Source: Clostridium sp. MCC353 (GTDB lineage: Bacteria; Bacillota; Clostridia; Lachnospirales; Lachnospiraceae). Taken from it: 64,000 nt of DNA. The translations under genes were made by a program, and so were the position numbers. Location: NCBI RefSeq assembly GCF_018785315.1, contig NZ_WQPN01000003.1, positions 1 through 64,000 on the forward strand, in the 5' to 3' direction. Of this stretch, positions 19,642 to 29,501 are shown in pieces; position 1 is the stretch's first letter; every line of letters starts with the position of its first letter. A model generated the notes under the pieces. That model was not told the origin of the DNA. It saw only the letters and a list, made by a program, of their open reading frames with translations, and ran no database searches.

Positions 19642-19665
19642 AAAAAAGAGGGGCCTCCGCCCCTC
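19642..19665 (-). terminator. Terminator of the ten-gene sulfatase/phosphorylase operon
   Basis: GAGGGGC (19648-19654) pairs with GCCCCTC (19659-19665). On the minus strand the stem is followed by TTTTTT (19647-19642). It begins 12 nt after the GH13 stop. Confidence 0.9.
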
Positions 19666-19677
19666 TCAATACTGCTG

Positions 19678-21354
19678 TCAAATCTGCCCTGAACCTTGTT
19701 TTATCCACATATATTCATATGGTTCCAATAAAACGGTATCTTTTATCTTTCTGCCGCTAAGAAGATCCTCCCCTGCCACTCCGGTCCTGCACTCCACCTG
19801 CTGCCGGGATACATTGATAAGCGCCAGAATACGGCCCTCCCCTTCTCCCCGAAGCAGCGCAAAAACCCTATCATCCAGTTTCACCACCTCCTGTAAACGG
19901 TTGGGTGAAAATGCCTCTTCCCCCCTGCGCACCCGGAGCATTGCCTGAAACCCGGTAAGGACTCTGGCGCGGAGGGAGCCCGGATCGGACAATTCCTCTT
20001 TCAACTGATCCGCATCCAGTTTCTCACGGTTGATCCGCCGTTTAATCCCCGACTCTTCAAAATCCTTATAACAGTTTCTGGAGCCCAGCAGGCTGTGATA
20101 ATATATGCCGGGCACACCCATGAGGGACAGAAGGACACACTGGGAACCAAGGAATTTACGGGCCATCATGCCGGTATCCGTTTCATCTCCGGCTATGGCG
20201 TCCAGATAATTGATGTTCAGCTCATATGGAACCATGTTTTTATCAGCCAGGGACCGGTATCCGATCTGGCCCCCTCTTTTTAACACTTCATCCACCATAA
20301 ACCGGCGTTCTTCACCGCTCAGCAGGTCTTCCACCGGCCGCAGGCCGATGCCGTCATGGGATGCCAGGAAATTAAAATAAGTGGCTGTTTCGGTGACTGG
20401 CTGGATTCCCATGGCCCAATAGGTTAAATGGGCTGCATTTCCGCTCAGGTAAGCATAGAGAGTGAGGGGCGGAAGGGGAAACTGATAGACCATTCCGGCT
20501 TCATCATAACCGCTGCCAAAATAGCTGATGTTTTCTTCATGGGGCACATTGGTTTCCGTGATGATGGTACAGCCTTTGAAACAGGATTCTATCACACAAC
20601 GCATCAGCTTAATCAGCTCGTGGGTCTGTGGCAGATGCATGCATGTGGTTCCCTGTTCTTTCCACGCAAAACCAATGGCGTCGAAACGGAGGAACCTGGC
20701 TCCTTTTGAAGCATAAAAGAGAAGGACGTCCAGAACTTCCAAAAGCACCTGAGGTGATTTATAATTGAGATCAATCTGATCTTCGCTGAAGGTGGTCCAA
20801 AGATATTTTATGCCCATAGAAGTCTCAAATCTTGTGAGCAGCGGCAGAGTGCGGGGCCGTATGACTTGACTGTAATCCCCATCCGGGTCGGATTCTATGA
20901 AAAAGTCCCTGTACCCTTCATCGCCGGATGCGTATTTTTTATAATAACTGCTGGAAGCGGACACATGATTGATGACCGCATCAAACATCAGGTCATAACG
21001 TCCGCCCAACCGCTCCACATCCTCCCAGCCGCCCAGTTCCGGATTAATCTGCCTGAAATCCACCACGGAAAAACCGTCATCCGAGGTATAGGGAAACATG
21101 GGGAGCAGATGGACCGCGCTCACGGTTCCCCTTAATTCCTGATCCAAAAATTCCCGCAGGGTGTGAAGCGGAGCCTCTCCCTTTCTTTTGATCCCATCTC
21201 CATAAGTGATCAGCATCACATCCGTCTGATCCACCTGGGGATAGGAAGCATTTGCTTTATTTTTCCAAAACTCCATCAGTGAACCGATTTGCTTTTCCAG
21301 AATCTCATAACAATCCGGATATAAATACTGTAAATGATCTTTTATTGTCCCCAT
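19678..21354 (-). CDS. GH13 subfamily 18 sucrose phosphorylase-like enzyme
   Basis: 558 residues of the GH13_18 group, retaining phosphorylases releasing alpha-glucose 1-phosphate. The triad is visible: nucleophile D225 in RFDAIGF, acid/base E267 in ITETNV, stabiliser D334 in SHDG. The N-terminal LITYGDGI and LLPMFPYTSDDGFSVVDF are typical. The subfamily includes sucrose, sucrose 6'-phosphate and glucosylglycerate phosphorylases; I cannot separate these by eye. Last gene of the operon, overlapping the beta-phosphoglucomutase gene by 13 nt. Cytoplasmic. Confidence 0.87.
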   Translation of the reverse strand: MGTIKDHLQYLYPDCYEILEKQIGSLMEFWKNKANASYPQVDQTDVMLITYGDGIKRKGEAPLHTLREFLDQELRGTVSAVHLLPMFPYTSDDGFSVVDFRQINPELGGWEDVERLGGRYDLMFDAVINHVSASSSYYKKYASGDEGYRDFFIESDPDGDYSQVIRPRTLPLLTRFETSMGIKYLWTTFSEDQIDLNYKSPQVLLEVLDVLLFYASKGARFLRFDAIGFAWKEQGTTCMHLPQTHELIKLMRCVIESCFKGCTIITETNVPHEENISYFGSGYDEAGMVYQFPLPPLTLYAYLSGNAAHLTYWAMGIQPVTETATYFNFLASHDGIGLRPVEDLLSGEERRFMVDEVLKRGGQIGYRSLADKNMVPYELNINYLDAIAGDETDTGMMARKFLGSQCVLLSLMGVPGIYYHSLLGSRNCYKDFEESGIKRRINREKLDADQLKEELSDPGSLRARVLTGFQAMLRVRRGEEAFSPNRLQEVVKLDDRVFALLRGEGEGRILALINVSRQQVECRTGVAGEDLLSGRKIKDTVLLEPYEYMWIKQGSGQI

Positions 21355-22016
21355 ATCTGTCTCCTGTCAAAAAGTGACTTATAATCTGCCTGCATCAAAA
21401 GCCCTGTATGTTCCAGAACAAGGTCTGCTCCTCGAAGCGATTCTTTTTTTCCTATCCCGATGCAATGCATCCCGCCCTTTACCGCTGCCTCCACTCCGGC
21501 CGCGGCATCTTCTATCACAATGCAGTCAGCGGGTTCTACCCCCAGCTCCATTGCCGCTGTTAAAAACACCTCCGGGTCCGGTTTTGCCCTGGTTATGGAA
21601 CAGCCGTCCACCACCACGTCAAACAAATCACGGATTCCCAGATTTTTAAGAATCCTGTCTCCGCTTCTGCTGGCTGATCCCAAGGCAGTTTTGTACCCTT
21701 CCCCTTTAATCTTGTCCAGGAATTCCGTGATCCCCGGAAGAATATGGCGGCTGTCCAGATTTTGTATGTAACCCAGATAAATCCTGTTTTTCCGGTCTGC
21801 CAGGGATCGTTTATCACCTTCTTTCAGACCAGTGATTTTCCCGGCTTCCAGCACGATTTCCAGCGACGCCATGCGGCTTATGCCTTTCAGCTTCTCCCCT
21901 TCCCATTCCGGGAACTCGAATCCCAGAGACCGGCCCAGTTCCCGCCACGCCTGGTAATGATATATGGCTGTATCTGTCACCACTCCGTCCAAATCAAATA
22001 TAAATGCCTGTTTCAT
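21342..22016 (-). CDS. pgmB: Beta-phosphoglucomutase (HAD superfamily)
   Basis: 224 residues from MKQAFIFDLDGVVTD; the GGGAGA RBS supports this start over one 10 codons upstream. HAD motifs are DLDGV (nucleophile Asp 8, acid/base Asp 10), SAS, K in RAKPDPEVF, and EDAAAGVEAA. YHYQAW and GISR near 50 are beta-PGM cap residues. It converts beta-glucose 1-phosphate to glucose 6-phosphate, the step needed after the inverting GH65 phosphorylase whose gene it overlaps by 23 nt. Confidence 0.92.
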   Translation of the reverse strand: MKQAFIFDLDGVVTDTAIYHYQAWRELGRSLGFEFPEWEGEKLKGISRMASLEIVLEAGKITGLKEGDKRSLADRKNRIYLGYIQNLDSRHILPGITEFLDKIKGEGYKTALGSASRSGDRILKNLGIRDLFDVVVDGCSITRAKPDPEVFLTAAMELGVEPADCIVIEDAAAGVEAAVKGGMHCIGIGKKESLRGADLVLEHTGLLMQADYKSLFDRRQIWGQ

Positions 22017-24210
22017 CCCTGTCTCCCGCAGTAATTTCTGCTCCATCTTTCGTCACCCTGATCCGTTTTCTCACCCCATGATCCATAACAGAACATTCTA
22101 TAGATTTCCAATGTTCCGGGAGGTGGGCACAGGCGTTTACGCCTGTATCCGAAGAGCGCAGGCCCGCAAACCCTCTGAGGACGCAGTTTAGAATTCCGCC
22201 CAGGGATGCGGCATGGATGCCGTCGGCTGAATCTTTATAACCTTCACGCAGATCGATTTCCATCGCCTTTTCAAAGAACCCTGCCGCCAAATCCAGCTCC
22301 CCGGCCAAAGCCTCCGCTTCCGCGTGGGCACATTGGCTCAGAGAAGAATCATGGGTAGTCAGGGCTTCATAAAATTCCACATTCTTCTTTATGGTTTCAC
22401 TGTCAAAATAATCAGGCAGCAGTTCCAACAGCATCACCACATCAGCCTGTTTCAGCACCTGCATGTCCACCACCTGGCTTCTGCTGTAATCTTTCAAAAT
22501 CAACTGGCGGACGTCCCCCTCCCTGTATATCTGGATATCGGGAAGTTTCTTCTTGCTGAGAAACGTATCGTCCTGAGGGATGATATGATCCTCATTGGGT
22601 CCCGGCAGGTAGATGTGTTTCAGGAAATTGTCAAACGCCGTCTCCCATCCCTGCTTTCTGCAGGCATCGGCCCGGCCGCTGTTCCAGGTTTCCAATACCT
22701 GACGGGCTGCTTTCACATTCTCATATGCCATATAATTGGTATAGGCATTGTTGTCCACATGTTCCGTATATTCATCAGGGCCGATCACGTCTCTGATTTC
22801 CATACGGTTTCTGTTCTCATTCCACAGGGCCCGGCTGCACCAGAACATGGCGGTTTCCAATATCATTTCATATCCATAGTCCTCCATGAACCCCTTATCC
22901 CCTGTCATACGGAAATATTCCAAAAGTCCATAGATGATATCAGCCGTCACATGATGCTCTTTGATTCCTGACCATACCTTTGCGGCTTTTCCGGTATGAA
23001 TATCCATGGCCGCGTAAAGCGGCGTTTCTTCCAATCCGGTCACCGCTGTTTCCCATGGATACATGGCGCCCAAATATCCGTATTCCCGGGCTTTCTCCCG
23101 GGCTCCCGTCAGCCCCTTATACCGGTAAAGCAGCAGGTTTCTGGTCACCTCAGGAAACATCATGGTAAAAAACGGCATGATATAGATTTCCGTATCCCAG
23201 AACACATGGCCTTTATAACCTTCTCCGGTCAGGCCTTTGGCTGCCACGCTGTAGTCACAGCTTTCCCACGGCGCCATTCCCGCCAGGTGATATTCCGCGA
23301 ATTCCACAGCCGCCCGCTCTTCTTTAGAAGCTCCCCCGATCTTTATAGACGCCATATCCCAGAACCGGTCAAAGCTCTCCCTGTGACGCTGATACAGTTC
23401 TTCATATCCTGCCGACGACGCCTCATTCAATACATGAGCCAAATCCCGCCCGGCGCCGGATGTGTCAAACAGCGTATATTTGCAGATGGTACACGTCTCC
23501 CCCGGCTCCAGCTTTCCTTTAAAATCCTGCCAGACGCTTCGCCGTTCCAGATGAAAGGACACAGCCTGATTTTTGCCTTTCTGCGTACACCGGGACATCA
23601 CAGAAAGAATCTGCCCGTCCTCACAGCCGCATTCCATAAACATCCTGCTGTTTTCAAATACCCTGGCCTCCACCCTGTCAAAATGGGAAACCCCACTGTT
23701 GACAGCCTGTCCGTTAATCCCTGTGGACAGCTCCAGAATCCCGCCTTTTTCACAAGAGATGGAGAACTGATGGCAGAACAGGTTTTTGTTTTGCATCGAG
23801 GCGAACCGTTTAGAGCGGATGCAGATTTTTCCCGCATCTTGATTGGAATCCATGCTGCACTCAATTCTGCTCTCCAATTCCCCATAGCGTGTATGCAGAG
23901 AGCGTTCATAGGAAATGAGCCTGCTGGTGTCCAAATACAGGCTTTTTCCATTCAACCTGATTCGAAACTCCGTCACATCAGGACAATTTACCAGTTCCGT
24001 CACCTCGTGGGCGCCGGCCCTGTGGTAAAGCCCTCCTATAAAAGTTCCTCTGGATTCCTCCAGCTGCTTTGTCTCAAAGGAAGCTCTTACGCCCAGATAC
24101 CCATTGCACTGGGCAAACACAGATTCTGTCTTCCTGTTATAATCGGGATTCCGTTCCGGTTCGCAGAAACGGAATCCGTCCTTTCCCTCTTCAATCCTGT
24201 AATATATCAT
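21994..24210 (-). CDS. GH65 alpha-glucoside phosphorylase
   Basis: 738 residues with the GH65 beta-sandwich, linker and (alpha/alpha)6 barrel. The catalytic Glu is E480 in the DVIGPDEYTEHVDNNAYTNY region, with GLTGEGYKGHVFWDTE near 326-341 and the HAASLGG phosphate-binding loop near the C-terminus. Members phosphorolyse trehalose, maltose, kojibiose, nigerose or related glucosides with inversion, yielding beta-glucose 1-phosphate. The neighbouring pgmB fits. Specificity cannot be read; the C-terminus is normal. Overlaps the oxidoreductase gene by 4 nt. Confidence 0.93.
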   Translation of the reverse strand: MIYYRIEEGKDGFRFCEPERNPDYNRKTESVFAQCNGYLGVRASFETKQLEESRGTFIGGLYHRAGAHEVTELVNCPDVTEFRIRLNGKSLYLDTSRLISYERSLHTRYGELESRIECSMDSNQDAGKICIRSKRFASMQNKNLFCHQFSISCEKGGILELSTGINGQAVNSGVSHFDRVEARVFENSRMFMECGCEDGQILSVMSRCTQKGKNQAVSFHLERRSVWQDFKGKLEPGETCTICKYTLFDTSGAGRDLAHVLNEASSAGYEELYQRHRESFDRFWDMASIKIGGASKEERAAVEFAEYHLAGMAPWESCDYSVAAKGLTGEGYKGHVFWDTEIYIMPFFTMMFPEVTRNLLLYRYKGLTGAREKAREYGYLGAMYPWETAVTGLEETPLYAAMDIHTGKAAKVWSGIKEHHVTADIIYGLLEYFRMTGDKGFMEDYGYEMILETAMFWCSRALWNENRNRMEIRDVIGPDEYTEHVDNNAYTNYMAYENVKAARQVLETWNSGRADACRKQGWETAFDNFLKHIYLPGPNEDHIIPQDDTFLSKKKLPDIQIYREGDVRQLILKDYSRSQVVDMQVLKQADVVMLLELLPDYFDSETIKKNVEFYEALTTHDSSLSQCAHAEAEALAGELDLAAGFFEKAMEIDLREGYKDSADGIHAASLGGILNCVLRGFAGLRSSDTGVNACAHLPEHWKSIECSVMDHGVRKRIRVTKDGAEITAGDRDETGIYI

Positions 24211-25259
24211 AAGCCCTTGTTCCTGTAGAATACTGGTTCGCCGGTTTTTGCCGAACGGTAAAGCCCGTTAATCAGCTTCTGCACATACACGGCCTGCTCC
24301 GGCTTTACCAAAACCTCCGCTCTGCCCATACAGCTTTCCACAAAATTCCTGATGCAGTCATAATGCCAGTCCCTTGATTCCTCAAAGGGATAAACCGTGT
24401 TGAACTGCCTTCCGCCCTCATCTCCATAGAGTTCTGCCGGAAAGACACTGAGCCCTTTTTTATCACCGTACAGACATACATTGCGTTCTTCTTTTTCAGC
24501 CATGTGAAGGGCAAAGGAGGTTTTTACCTGGAGGCAGCTTCCGTCTGTAAACTTAATGAATCCGAACAATCCGTCCTCCACGCTGAATTTTGTGCCGTCC
24601 CATCCGCCCATAAATCCTGTGCCGCCCTGTTTTCCAATTCTGTCCGATGAGGCGGCGCAGACGTAGTCAACCGGGGGGTAATCCATAAGATAAGCGGCCA
24701 GATCCAGCATGTGGGCTCCGATATCGATCAACGGGCCTCCGCCCTGCATCTTACTGCTGATGAAATTTCCCCATCCGGGTATCCCCCGTCTCCGCGTCCA
24801 GATCACTTCACCGGCATAAATCGACCCCAGCTCCCCATTTACAATCTTATCCTTTAGAAATGCCACTCTCCCTGCATGCCGGAAATGAAATCCGAATGTC
24901 AAAATCTTTCTGCACCGTTTAGCCGTATCCCGCATCAGTTCCGCCTCTTCTGGTGTGAGGGCCGGCGGTTTTTCGCACAGCACATGACATCCGTGCTCCA
25001 GACAGAGACAGGTCAGCTCACAATGGAACTTATTGGGCACACAGATGCTCACCGCGTCAGGGTGTACGGCTTTCAGCATTTCAAGGGGATCATCGTACCA
25101 TACGGGAATGCCGAATTTCTCCGCCGCATTTTGAGCCGCTTTAAGATTTACATCACAGACAGCCGTCACCTCCACTCCTTCCATACTCTGGTAATGATTG
25201 ATATGGGAAGTTTGGGCCACCTGACCGGCTCCGATCACCGCTACATTTAGTTTGTCCAT
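24207..25259 (-). CDS. Gfo/Idh/MocA family oxidoreductase
   Basis: 350 residues: an N-terminal Rossmann fold (VAVIGAGQVAQTSHINHY, about 5-22), CEKPPAL with the conserved EKP Lys near residue 96, and a C-terminal alpha/beta domain starting with HFRHAG. LIDIGAHMLDLAAYLM (about 175-190) carries the family D-x-G-x-H. It oxidises or epimerises a sugar or inositol hydroxyl with NAD(P). In this operon it may act with the isomerase and the alcohol dehydrogenase on a non-glucose part of the substrate. Confidence 0.92.
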   Translation of the reverse strand: MDKLNVAVIGAGQVAQTSHINHYQSMEGVEVTAVCDVNLKAAQNAAEKFGIPVWYDDPLEMLKAVHPDAVSICVPNKFHCELTCLCLEHGCHVLCEKPPALTPEEAELMRDTAKRCRKILTFGFHFRHAGRVAFLKDKIVNGELGSIYAGEVIWTRRRGIPGWGNFISSKMQGGGPLIDIGAHMLDLAAYLMDYPPVDYVCAASSDRIGKQGGTGFMGGWDGTKFSVEDGLFGFIKFTDGSCLQVKTSFALHMAEKEERNVCLYGDKKGLSVFPAELYGDEGGRQFNTVYPFEESRDWHYDCIRNFVESCMGRAEVLVKPEQAVYVQKLINGLYRSAKTGEPVFYRNKGL

Positions 25260-25277
25260 GGTATCACTCCTGATCTT

Positions 25278-26069
25278 TTATAGGAACTGCTTCATATATG
25301 CCACAGAATCCGCGTAAGCTCTCAGCGGATCTTCCCCGCGGATTCTCCCCTCGTTAACAACCGCGCCGTCATAACCGATCTTTTTTAAAGTTTCCATATG
25401 GCGCTTGAAATCGATGCTGCCGCTTCCCGGCTGATACCTGTGGTTTTCCGCAATATGGATATGACCGATGTAGTCCTTGTATTGTAAAAGAGTTTCTGAT
25501 ATATCATCCTCTTCAATGGCCATATGATAGAAATCGCAGGTGATCTTCACCATGGAGAATTTCCCTTCATCGATGATGGACGCCGCATCGGCGGTTGTAT
25601 TCAGCATATGGTCCTGATAGCGGTTTAAAGGTTCCAGATAGATGTAAATCCCGCATTCCTGGGCGGTTTCTTCCAACTGCCTCAGGGAATCCAGAATTGC
25701 CTTTCTGTCTCCTTCTTTGCTTCTTGGAGACACCATGGGCGGAAGCCGGTATGTAAACATGCCCCAGGCCGCCGGAACCACCACGCCGGTTCCTCCAACC
25801 TCTTTTAACCGGCGGATGATCACTTTCAGGTCTTCAATTCCGTTCAGCCTTTTTTCTTCAATAAAATCGCCGATCCAGCCGCGGTAACCGCCGCAGGCGC
25901 TGGAAACCGGCAGGCCGGATGCCTGGATGGCCCGGTTAATTTCATCAGGCTGCTCCATCAGCGCCCTGCCGTCTATTTCAAAGCATTGGAATCCCATCTC
26001 TTTTACAAATTTGAACTTTTCCGTCAGGTTCTTAGGGAAAAAGTCTCTGTCCTGAGTGCCTAATAACAT
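25278..26069 (-). CDS. Sugar phosphate isomerase/epimerase (TIM barrel)
   Basis: 263 residues of the xylose-isomerase-like superfamily. Metal-binding positions can be seen in IYLEPLNRYQDH (E), KITCDFYHMAIEED (D, H), IGHIHIAENHRYQPG (H, E) and VVNEGRI (E). A GGAGG RBS precedes the ATG. It overlaps the dehydrogenase gene by 10 nt. Substrate unknown; likely a keto-sugar intermediate of the operon. Confidence 0.9.
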   Translation of the reverse strand: MLLGTQDRDFFPKNLTEKFKFVKEMGFQCFEIDGRALMEQPDEINRAIQASGLPVSSACGGYRGWIGDFIEEKRLNGIEDLKVIIRRLKEVGGTGVVVPAAWGMFTYRLPPMVSPRSKEGDRKAILDSLRQLEETAQECGIYIYLEPLNRYQDHMLNTTADAASIIDEGKFSMVKITCDFYHMAIEEDDISETLLQYKDYIGHIHIAENHRYQPGSGSIDFKRHMETLKKIGYDGAVVNEGRIRGEDPLRAYADSVAYMKQFL

Positions 26070-27142
26070 GATGTATTTCCTCCTGTCCCTCTAAAATTAA
26101 TTCCCAATTTGATACTCTCTTCCGGATGCTGGTCAACGTAATGGCAGAAACCTTCCGCGCTTTCTTCAAAAGGAATGACCGGATCGATCAAATCTTCACA
26201 ATCCAAATATCCGTTCATCAACATTTCCCACACCACATCCTCAATCCGGTGCCTGTCCCAACGGGGATATTCAGGGTTGGGTTCACTGCATGCTCTGGAA
26301 AATACAATTTTTCCATAGTTATAATGGGCCTCCTGCCCCAGCCATAAGCCTTCCGGAAACGGCTTCGGAAACGCCACATAGGCTATGGTTCCGCCATAGG
26401 CCAGCCCTTTTAAAGCGGACTGCAGCGCATGGACGCTGCCGCTTGTCTCTATAATCACATCCGCCCCTTTTTTCCCGGTCACTCGTTTGATTTCCATTCC
26501 GGCATCGCAGGAGATGGAATCAAAGGTATGGTGCGCCCCATATTTTTTCGCGATCACCCTTCTCTTTTCAATAGGATCAATCCCGATCACCACAGAAGCG
26601 CCGATTTTCACAGCCAGCTGTAATGCGATCAAGCCAATGGCTCCCAGGCCGATTACCACCACCCGGTCCCCAGGCCGCACATTCCCGTCACGGATACCGC
26701 TCAGCGCAAACTGGGCAGGGTCATAACAAACGGCATTTTTAGCCGATGCGTCCGCGCTCATTTTGCGCAGCTTATAATTGTCCACCCCACTCACAATCTG
26801 GGTTTCCTTGATTGGGCCGTAAGAGCATACCCGGTCGCCCACTTCGTAATCTGTGACATCCTCTCCCTTTTCCACAATCGTTCCCACAAACATATTGCCC
26901 AGGGGCAGGTCGCCAAATTCGATCCCCCGTGGTTCTTCGGATGTCCGTTCCGTAAATACCCGCCACTCCTCATCAAATTTTCCATTGATAAACGGCGTGG
27001 TTCCTCTGAAATCCGCCAGCTCTGTGCCGTGTTTGGGAGACGCGAATTCCACGTTTACCTTAACTTCTCTGCTGGTTATACAGCGGTCTTCATATTCTTT
27101 CAATGCAGCTGATCTCGGAGCCGCAGCCACTAATTTTTTCAT
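26060..27142 (-). CDS. Medium-chain (zinc-type) alcohol/sorbitol dehydrogenase-like protein
   Basis: 360 residues. The MDR Rossmann motif GDRVVVIGLGAIGLIALQLA begins near 159. PLGNMFVGTIVEKGEDVTDY and VGDRVCSYGP form the GroES-like domain. The usual catalytic-zinc C-GxE-x-x-G-H motif is altered: the region reads GTELADFRG and lacks an obvious GHE. Zinc dependence is therefore uncertain. It probably oxidises a polyol or sugar hydroxyl with NAD+. It sits between the sulfatase and the isomerase. Confidence 0.85.
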   Translation of the reverse strand: MKKLVAAAPRSAALKEYEDRCITSREVKVNVEFASPKHGTELADFRGTTPFINGKFDEEWRVFTERTSEEPRGIEFGDLPLGNMFVGTIVEKGEDVTDYEVGDRVCSYGPIKETQIVSGVDNYKLRKMSADASAKNAVCYDPAQFALSGIRDGNVRPGDRVVVIGLGAIGLIALQLAVKIGASVVIGIDPIEKRRVIAKKYGAHHTFDSISCDAGMEIKRVTGKKGADVIIETSGSVHALQSALKGLAYGGTIAYVAFPKPFPEGLWLGQEAHYNYGKIVFSRACSEPNPEYPRWDRHRIEDVVWEMLMNGYLDCEDLIDPVIPFEESAEGFCHYVDQHPEESIKLGINFRGTGGNTSCY

Positions 27143-27161
27143 TTTCCACTCCTGCCTTTTC

Positions 27162-28664
27162 CTATTTTATAAGATCCTTTTCATACATCTCTTTCAGTTT
27201 TTCCGCCTGCCCGTTCCTGGATGTGTCCTCCAGCCGTTTCAAAAATCCCTCCAACTGTCCATGTACATGGTAAGGGCCGCCCTCTTTCATAACTGTCCAC
27301 AAAGGGTCCGTCTGATACAGAGATTTTTTCATCATCTCATCCTGCCATTTGAGCAAAAGCCCTGCCCCTTTTTCACATAACCAGGGATATTGATCCGCCA
27401 GATTGATGGTTTCATGGGGATCCGCCTCAACATCGAAGAGCATTTCTTCATCAAACAGGTGGTATCCGCCATGATAGGTACGGATATATAAATATTTGTC
27501 AAACCGGACGCTTCTCTGGCACACATGGGCGCATTGGCTGATCACCAGGCTGTTTTTCCCATAACCGTCTCCGGTGAGCACTGTTTTTGCAAAGCTTTTT
27601 CCATCGTAATGGTCTTTTGGAAGTTCCATATGCTTAAAGATCGGCTCCCTGCCTTCTATTTGCAGAAGCTCCCTCAGAGTTGGAAGCAAATCAATGTTGC
27701 TGCGCAGCTCATGATCCCCAGCCCCCTTTAAGCCTCCGGGCCATTTGATAATCAGGGGAATCCTGCCGGTAGCCCTGTCCGCTGTGGCATGTTCCCCGTA
27801 AATCCCCAGTTCTCCCAGATTTTCTCCATGATCGGAAGTGATGATAACCGCCAGATCTTCCCCGTAAATGCCCATATGTTTCAACGTGTTCAAAATCTGC
27901 CCCACATGCTGGTCTGCATAACGGACGCCGCAGTCATACTGGTCGATAAAATTCTTCACATCCGCCCTGTTTTCCAGCCTTCCCGGATATCTGGGATAAT
28001 GAGGGTCTGGAATATCGTTCCACATGTAAATTTCATTGGCCCCGTGAGGGCCTGCGTGCTTCAAATGTTCTTCAAATATCTCCTGGCCGATCCATTTATC
28101 CGGCAGCTCTTCATTCTCAAAAGGATTTCCAAACTCCTTTGGCGCCCGGTAGGGCCCATGGGGATCCCAATAGTGGACATGCATGAACCAGTTTTCCTGC
28201 TGCCCATTATGCTTCAGCCACTCAAGGACAAGGGGAGTCACCGCCTCCGCCGATTCATGCCCAACGCCTCCGCAGTTATGCCATTCATTTAAACCGGCAT
28301 TGAACCACCATGCCGTATGGCGTTCCGGAAATGAACTGAAGGAAACCGTGTGAAAACCGGCCAGCCGCATCTGGGTGAACAGGCTTCCCATGCTCCGCGC
28401 ATCCCGGAATTCCCGTATTTCCCCCATAGGGCGCATATCCGCGGCCGTACCGCCATGTCCCACCACTCCGGTACGGATTCCACACTGGCCGGTGACAAGC
28501 GCCGACCTGGACGGCAGGCAGGGGGCGTCTGAACAGTAATATTCTTCAAACCGGACCCCCTCCCGGGCCACGGAATCAATATTGGGAGAGGTATTCCTCC
28601 TGTAGCCATAACATCCCAGATGATCCGGCCTCAGCGTATCGATATCCAATAATAGCACTCTCAT
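27162..28664 (-). CDS. Sulfatase (alkaline-phosphatase superfamily, Cys type)
   Basis: 500 residues beginning LLLDIDTLRPDHLGCYGYRR with metal ligands D8 and D10. The sulfatase signature CLPSRSALVTGQ starts at C49, which must become formylglycine. ITSDHGENLGE holds the later metal-site D/H. No signal peptide, so it is cytoplasmic and acts after import. Maturation of Cys-type sulfatases in anaerobes needs anSME; none is encoded in this window. Its place in the ABC operon implies that the imported sugar is sulfated. Confidence 0.93.
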   Translation of the reverse strand: MRVLLLDIDTLRPDHLGCYGYRRNTSPNIDSVAREGVRFEEYYCSDAPCLPSRSALVTGQCGIRTGVVGHGGTAADMRPMGEIREFRDARSMGSLFTQMRLAGFHTVSFSSFPERHTAWWFNAGLNEWHNCGGVGHESAEAVTPLVLEWLKHNGQQENWFMHVHYWDPHGPYRAPKEFGNPFENEELPDKWIGQEIFEEHLKHAGPHGANEIYMWNDIPDPHYPRYPGRLENRADVKNFIDQYDCGVRYADQHVGQILNTLKHMGIYGEDLAVIITSDHGENLGELGIYGEHATADRATGRIPLIIKWPGGLKGAGDHELRSNIDLLPTLRELLQIEGREPIFKHMELPKDHYDGKSFAKTVLTGDGYGKNSLVISQCAHVCQRSVRFDKYLYIRTYHGGYHLFDEEMLFDVEADPHETINLADQYPWLCEKGAGLLLKWQDEMMKKSLYQTDPLWTVMKEGGPYHVHGQLEGFLKRLEDTSRNGQAEKLKEMYEKDLIK

Positions 28665-29501
28665 CTAACCTTTGACACCTCCTTCTAACCTTCCGCCTGA
28701 GATAAAACGCTCCACACAGGCAAAAATAATCACCACCGGGATAGCCGTCAGCAGAGAAGCCACCATCATCCGTCCCCAGACATAATCCTGTGAACTGAAC
28801 AAATTCCGCATTCCGATAATCAGCGTCTGCTTTTCCATGGATGAAATGAATGTGTTGGCAAACAAAAAGTTATTCCATGCCTGCATAAATACATAGGCAA
28901 ATACGGACATAATGGCCGGAACCGACAGCGGCACCACCACTTTAAAAATTACCTGAACCCGGTTCAGCCCGTCAATCAGCGCCGCTTCCTCTATGGAATC
29001 CGGCAGCGTCTGAAAATAAGAGGTCAGCATGGACAATCCGGCCGGCATACTGGAGACCAGACAAGCTAAAATCACCGCGAACCGGTTATCGATCAAACCA
29101 ATTGAGTTCATGATGCGAAACAGCGGTACAATCAGCAAAATTCCTGAAAACATGTACACTACCAGGGTAGAATTATGGATGACCCGCTTTCCAAAAAACT
29201 CAAGGCGCGCCAGGCTGTAAGCGCCCAGGCAGCAGACCAGTACGGACAGCACGGCCGTTGTAAAAGAGACAAAAAAGCTGTTCCAAAAATACCGGAAAAA
29301 GGGGAAAATCATGGGATCCACAATATCCCTGAAATGTTTCAGCGTGATCTCTTTCGGCCATAGTTCCGGCGGATAGGCAACCGAGGCTGCGTCGGTTTTC
29401 AATGCTGTGGTGAGCATGATAAAAAATGGAAACAGGCTTACGAGCAAAATTAAAATAACGAAAAAATTCAGAAAACCATTTATGATTTTTTTACGCCGCA
29501 T
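28665..29501 (-). CDS. Sugar ABC transporter permease (MalG type)
   Basis: 278 residues, six membrane segments. The EAA loop is EEAALIDGLNRVQVIFKVVV near residue 193. One half of the channel. It overlaps the partner permease gene by 11 nt and its stop abuts the sulfatase start. No ATPase gene is in the operon, so a shared MsmK-type ATPase encoded elsewhere is expected. Confidence 0.93.
   Translation of the reverse strand: MRRKKIINGFLNFFVILILLVSLFPFFIMLTTALKTDAASVAYPPELWPKEITLKHFRDIVDPMIFPFFRYFWNSFFVSFTTAVLSVLVCCLGAYSLARLEFFGKRVIHNSTLVVYMFSGILLIVPLFRIMNSIGLIDNRFAVILACLVSSMPAGLSMLTSYFQTLPDSIEEAALIDGLNRVQVIFKVVVPLSVPAIMSVFAYVFMQAWNNFLFANTFISSMEKQTLIIGMRNLFSSQDYVWGRMMVASLLTAIPVVIIFACVERFISGGRLEGGVKG

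Noticed and set aside
22996-24228. A 410-codon plus-strand open frame
   Set aside because: Antisense to the GH65 gene, whose catalytic motifs are intact on the other strand.
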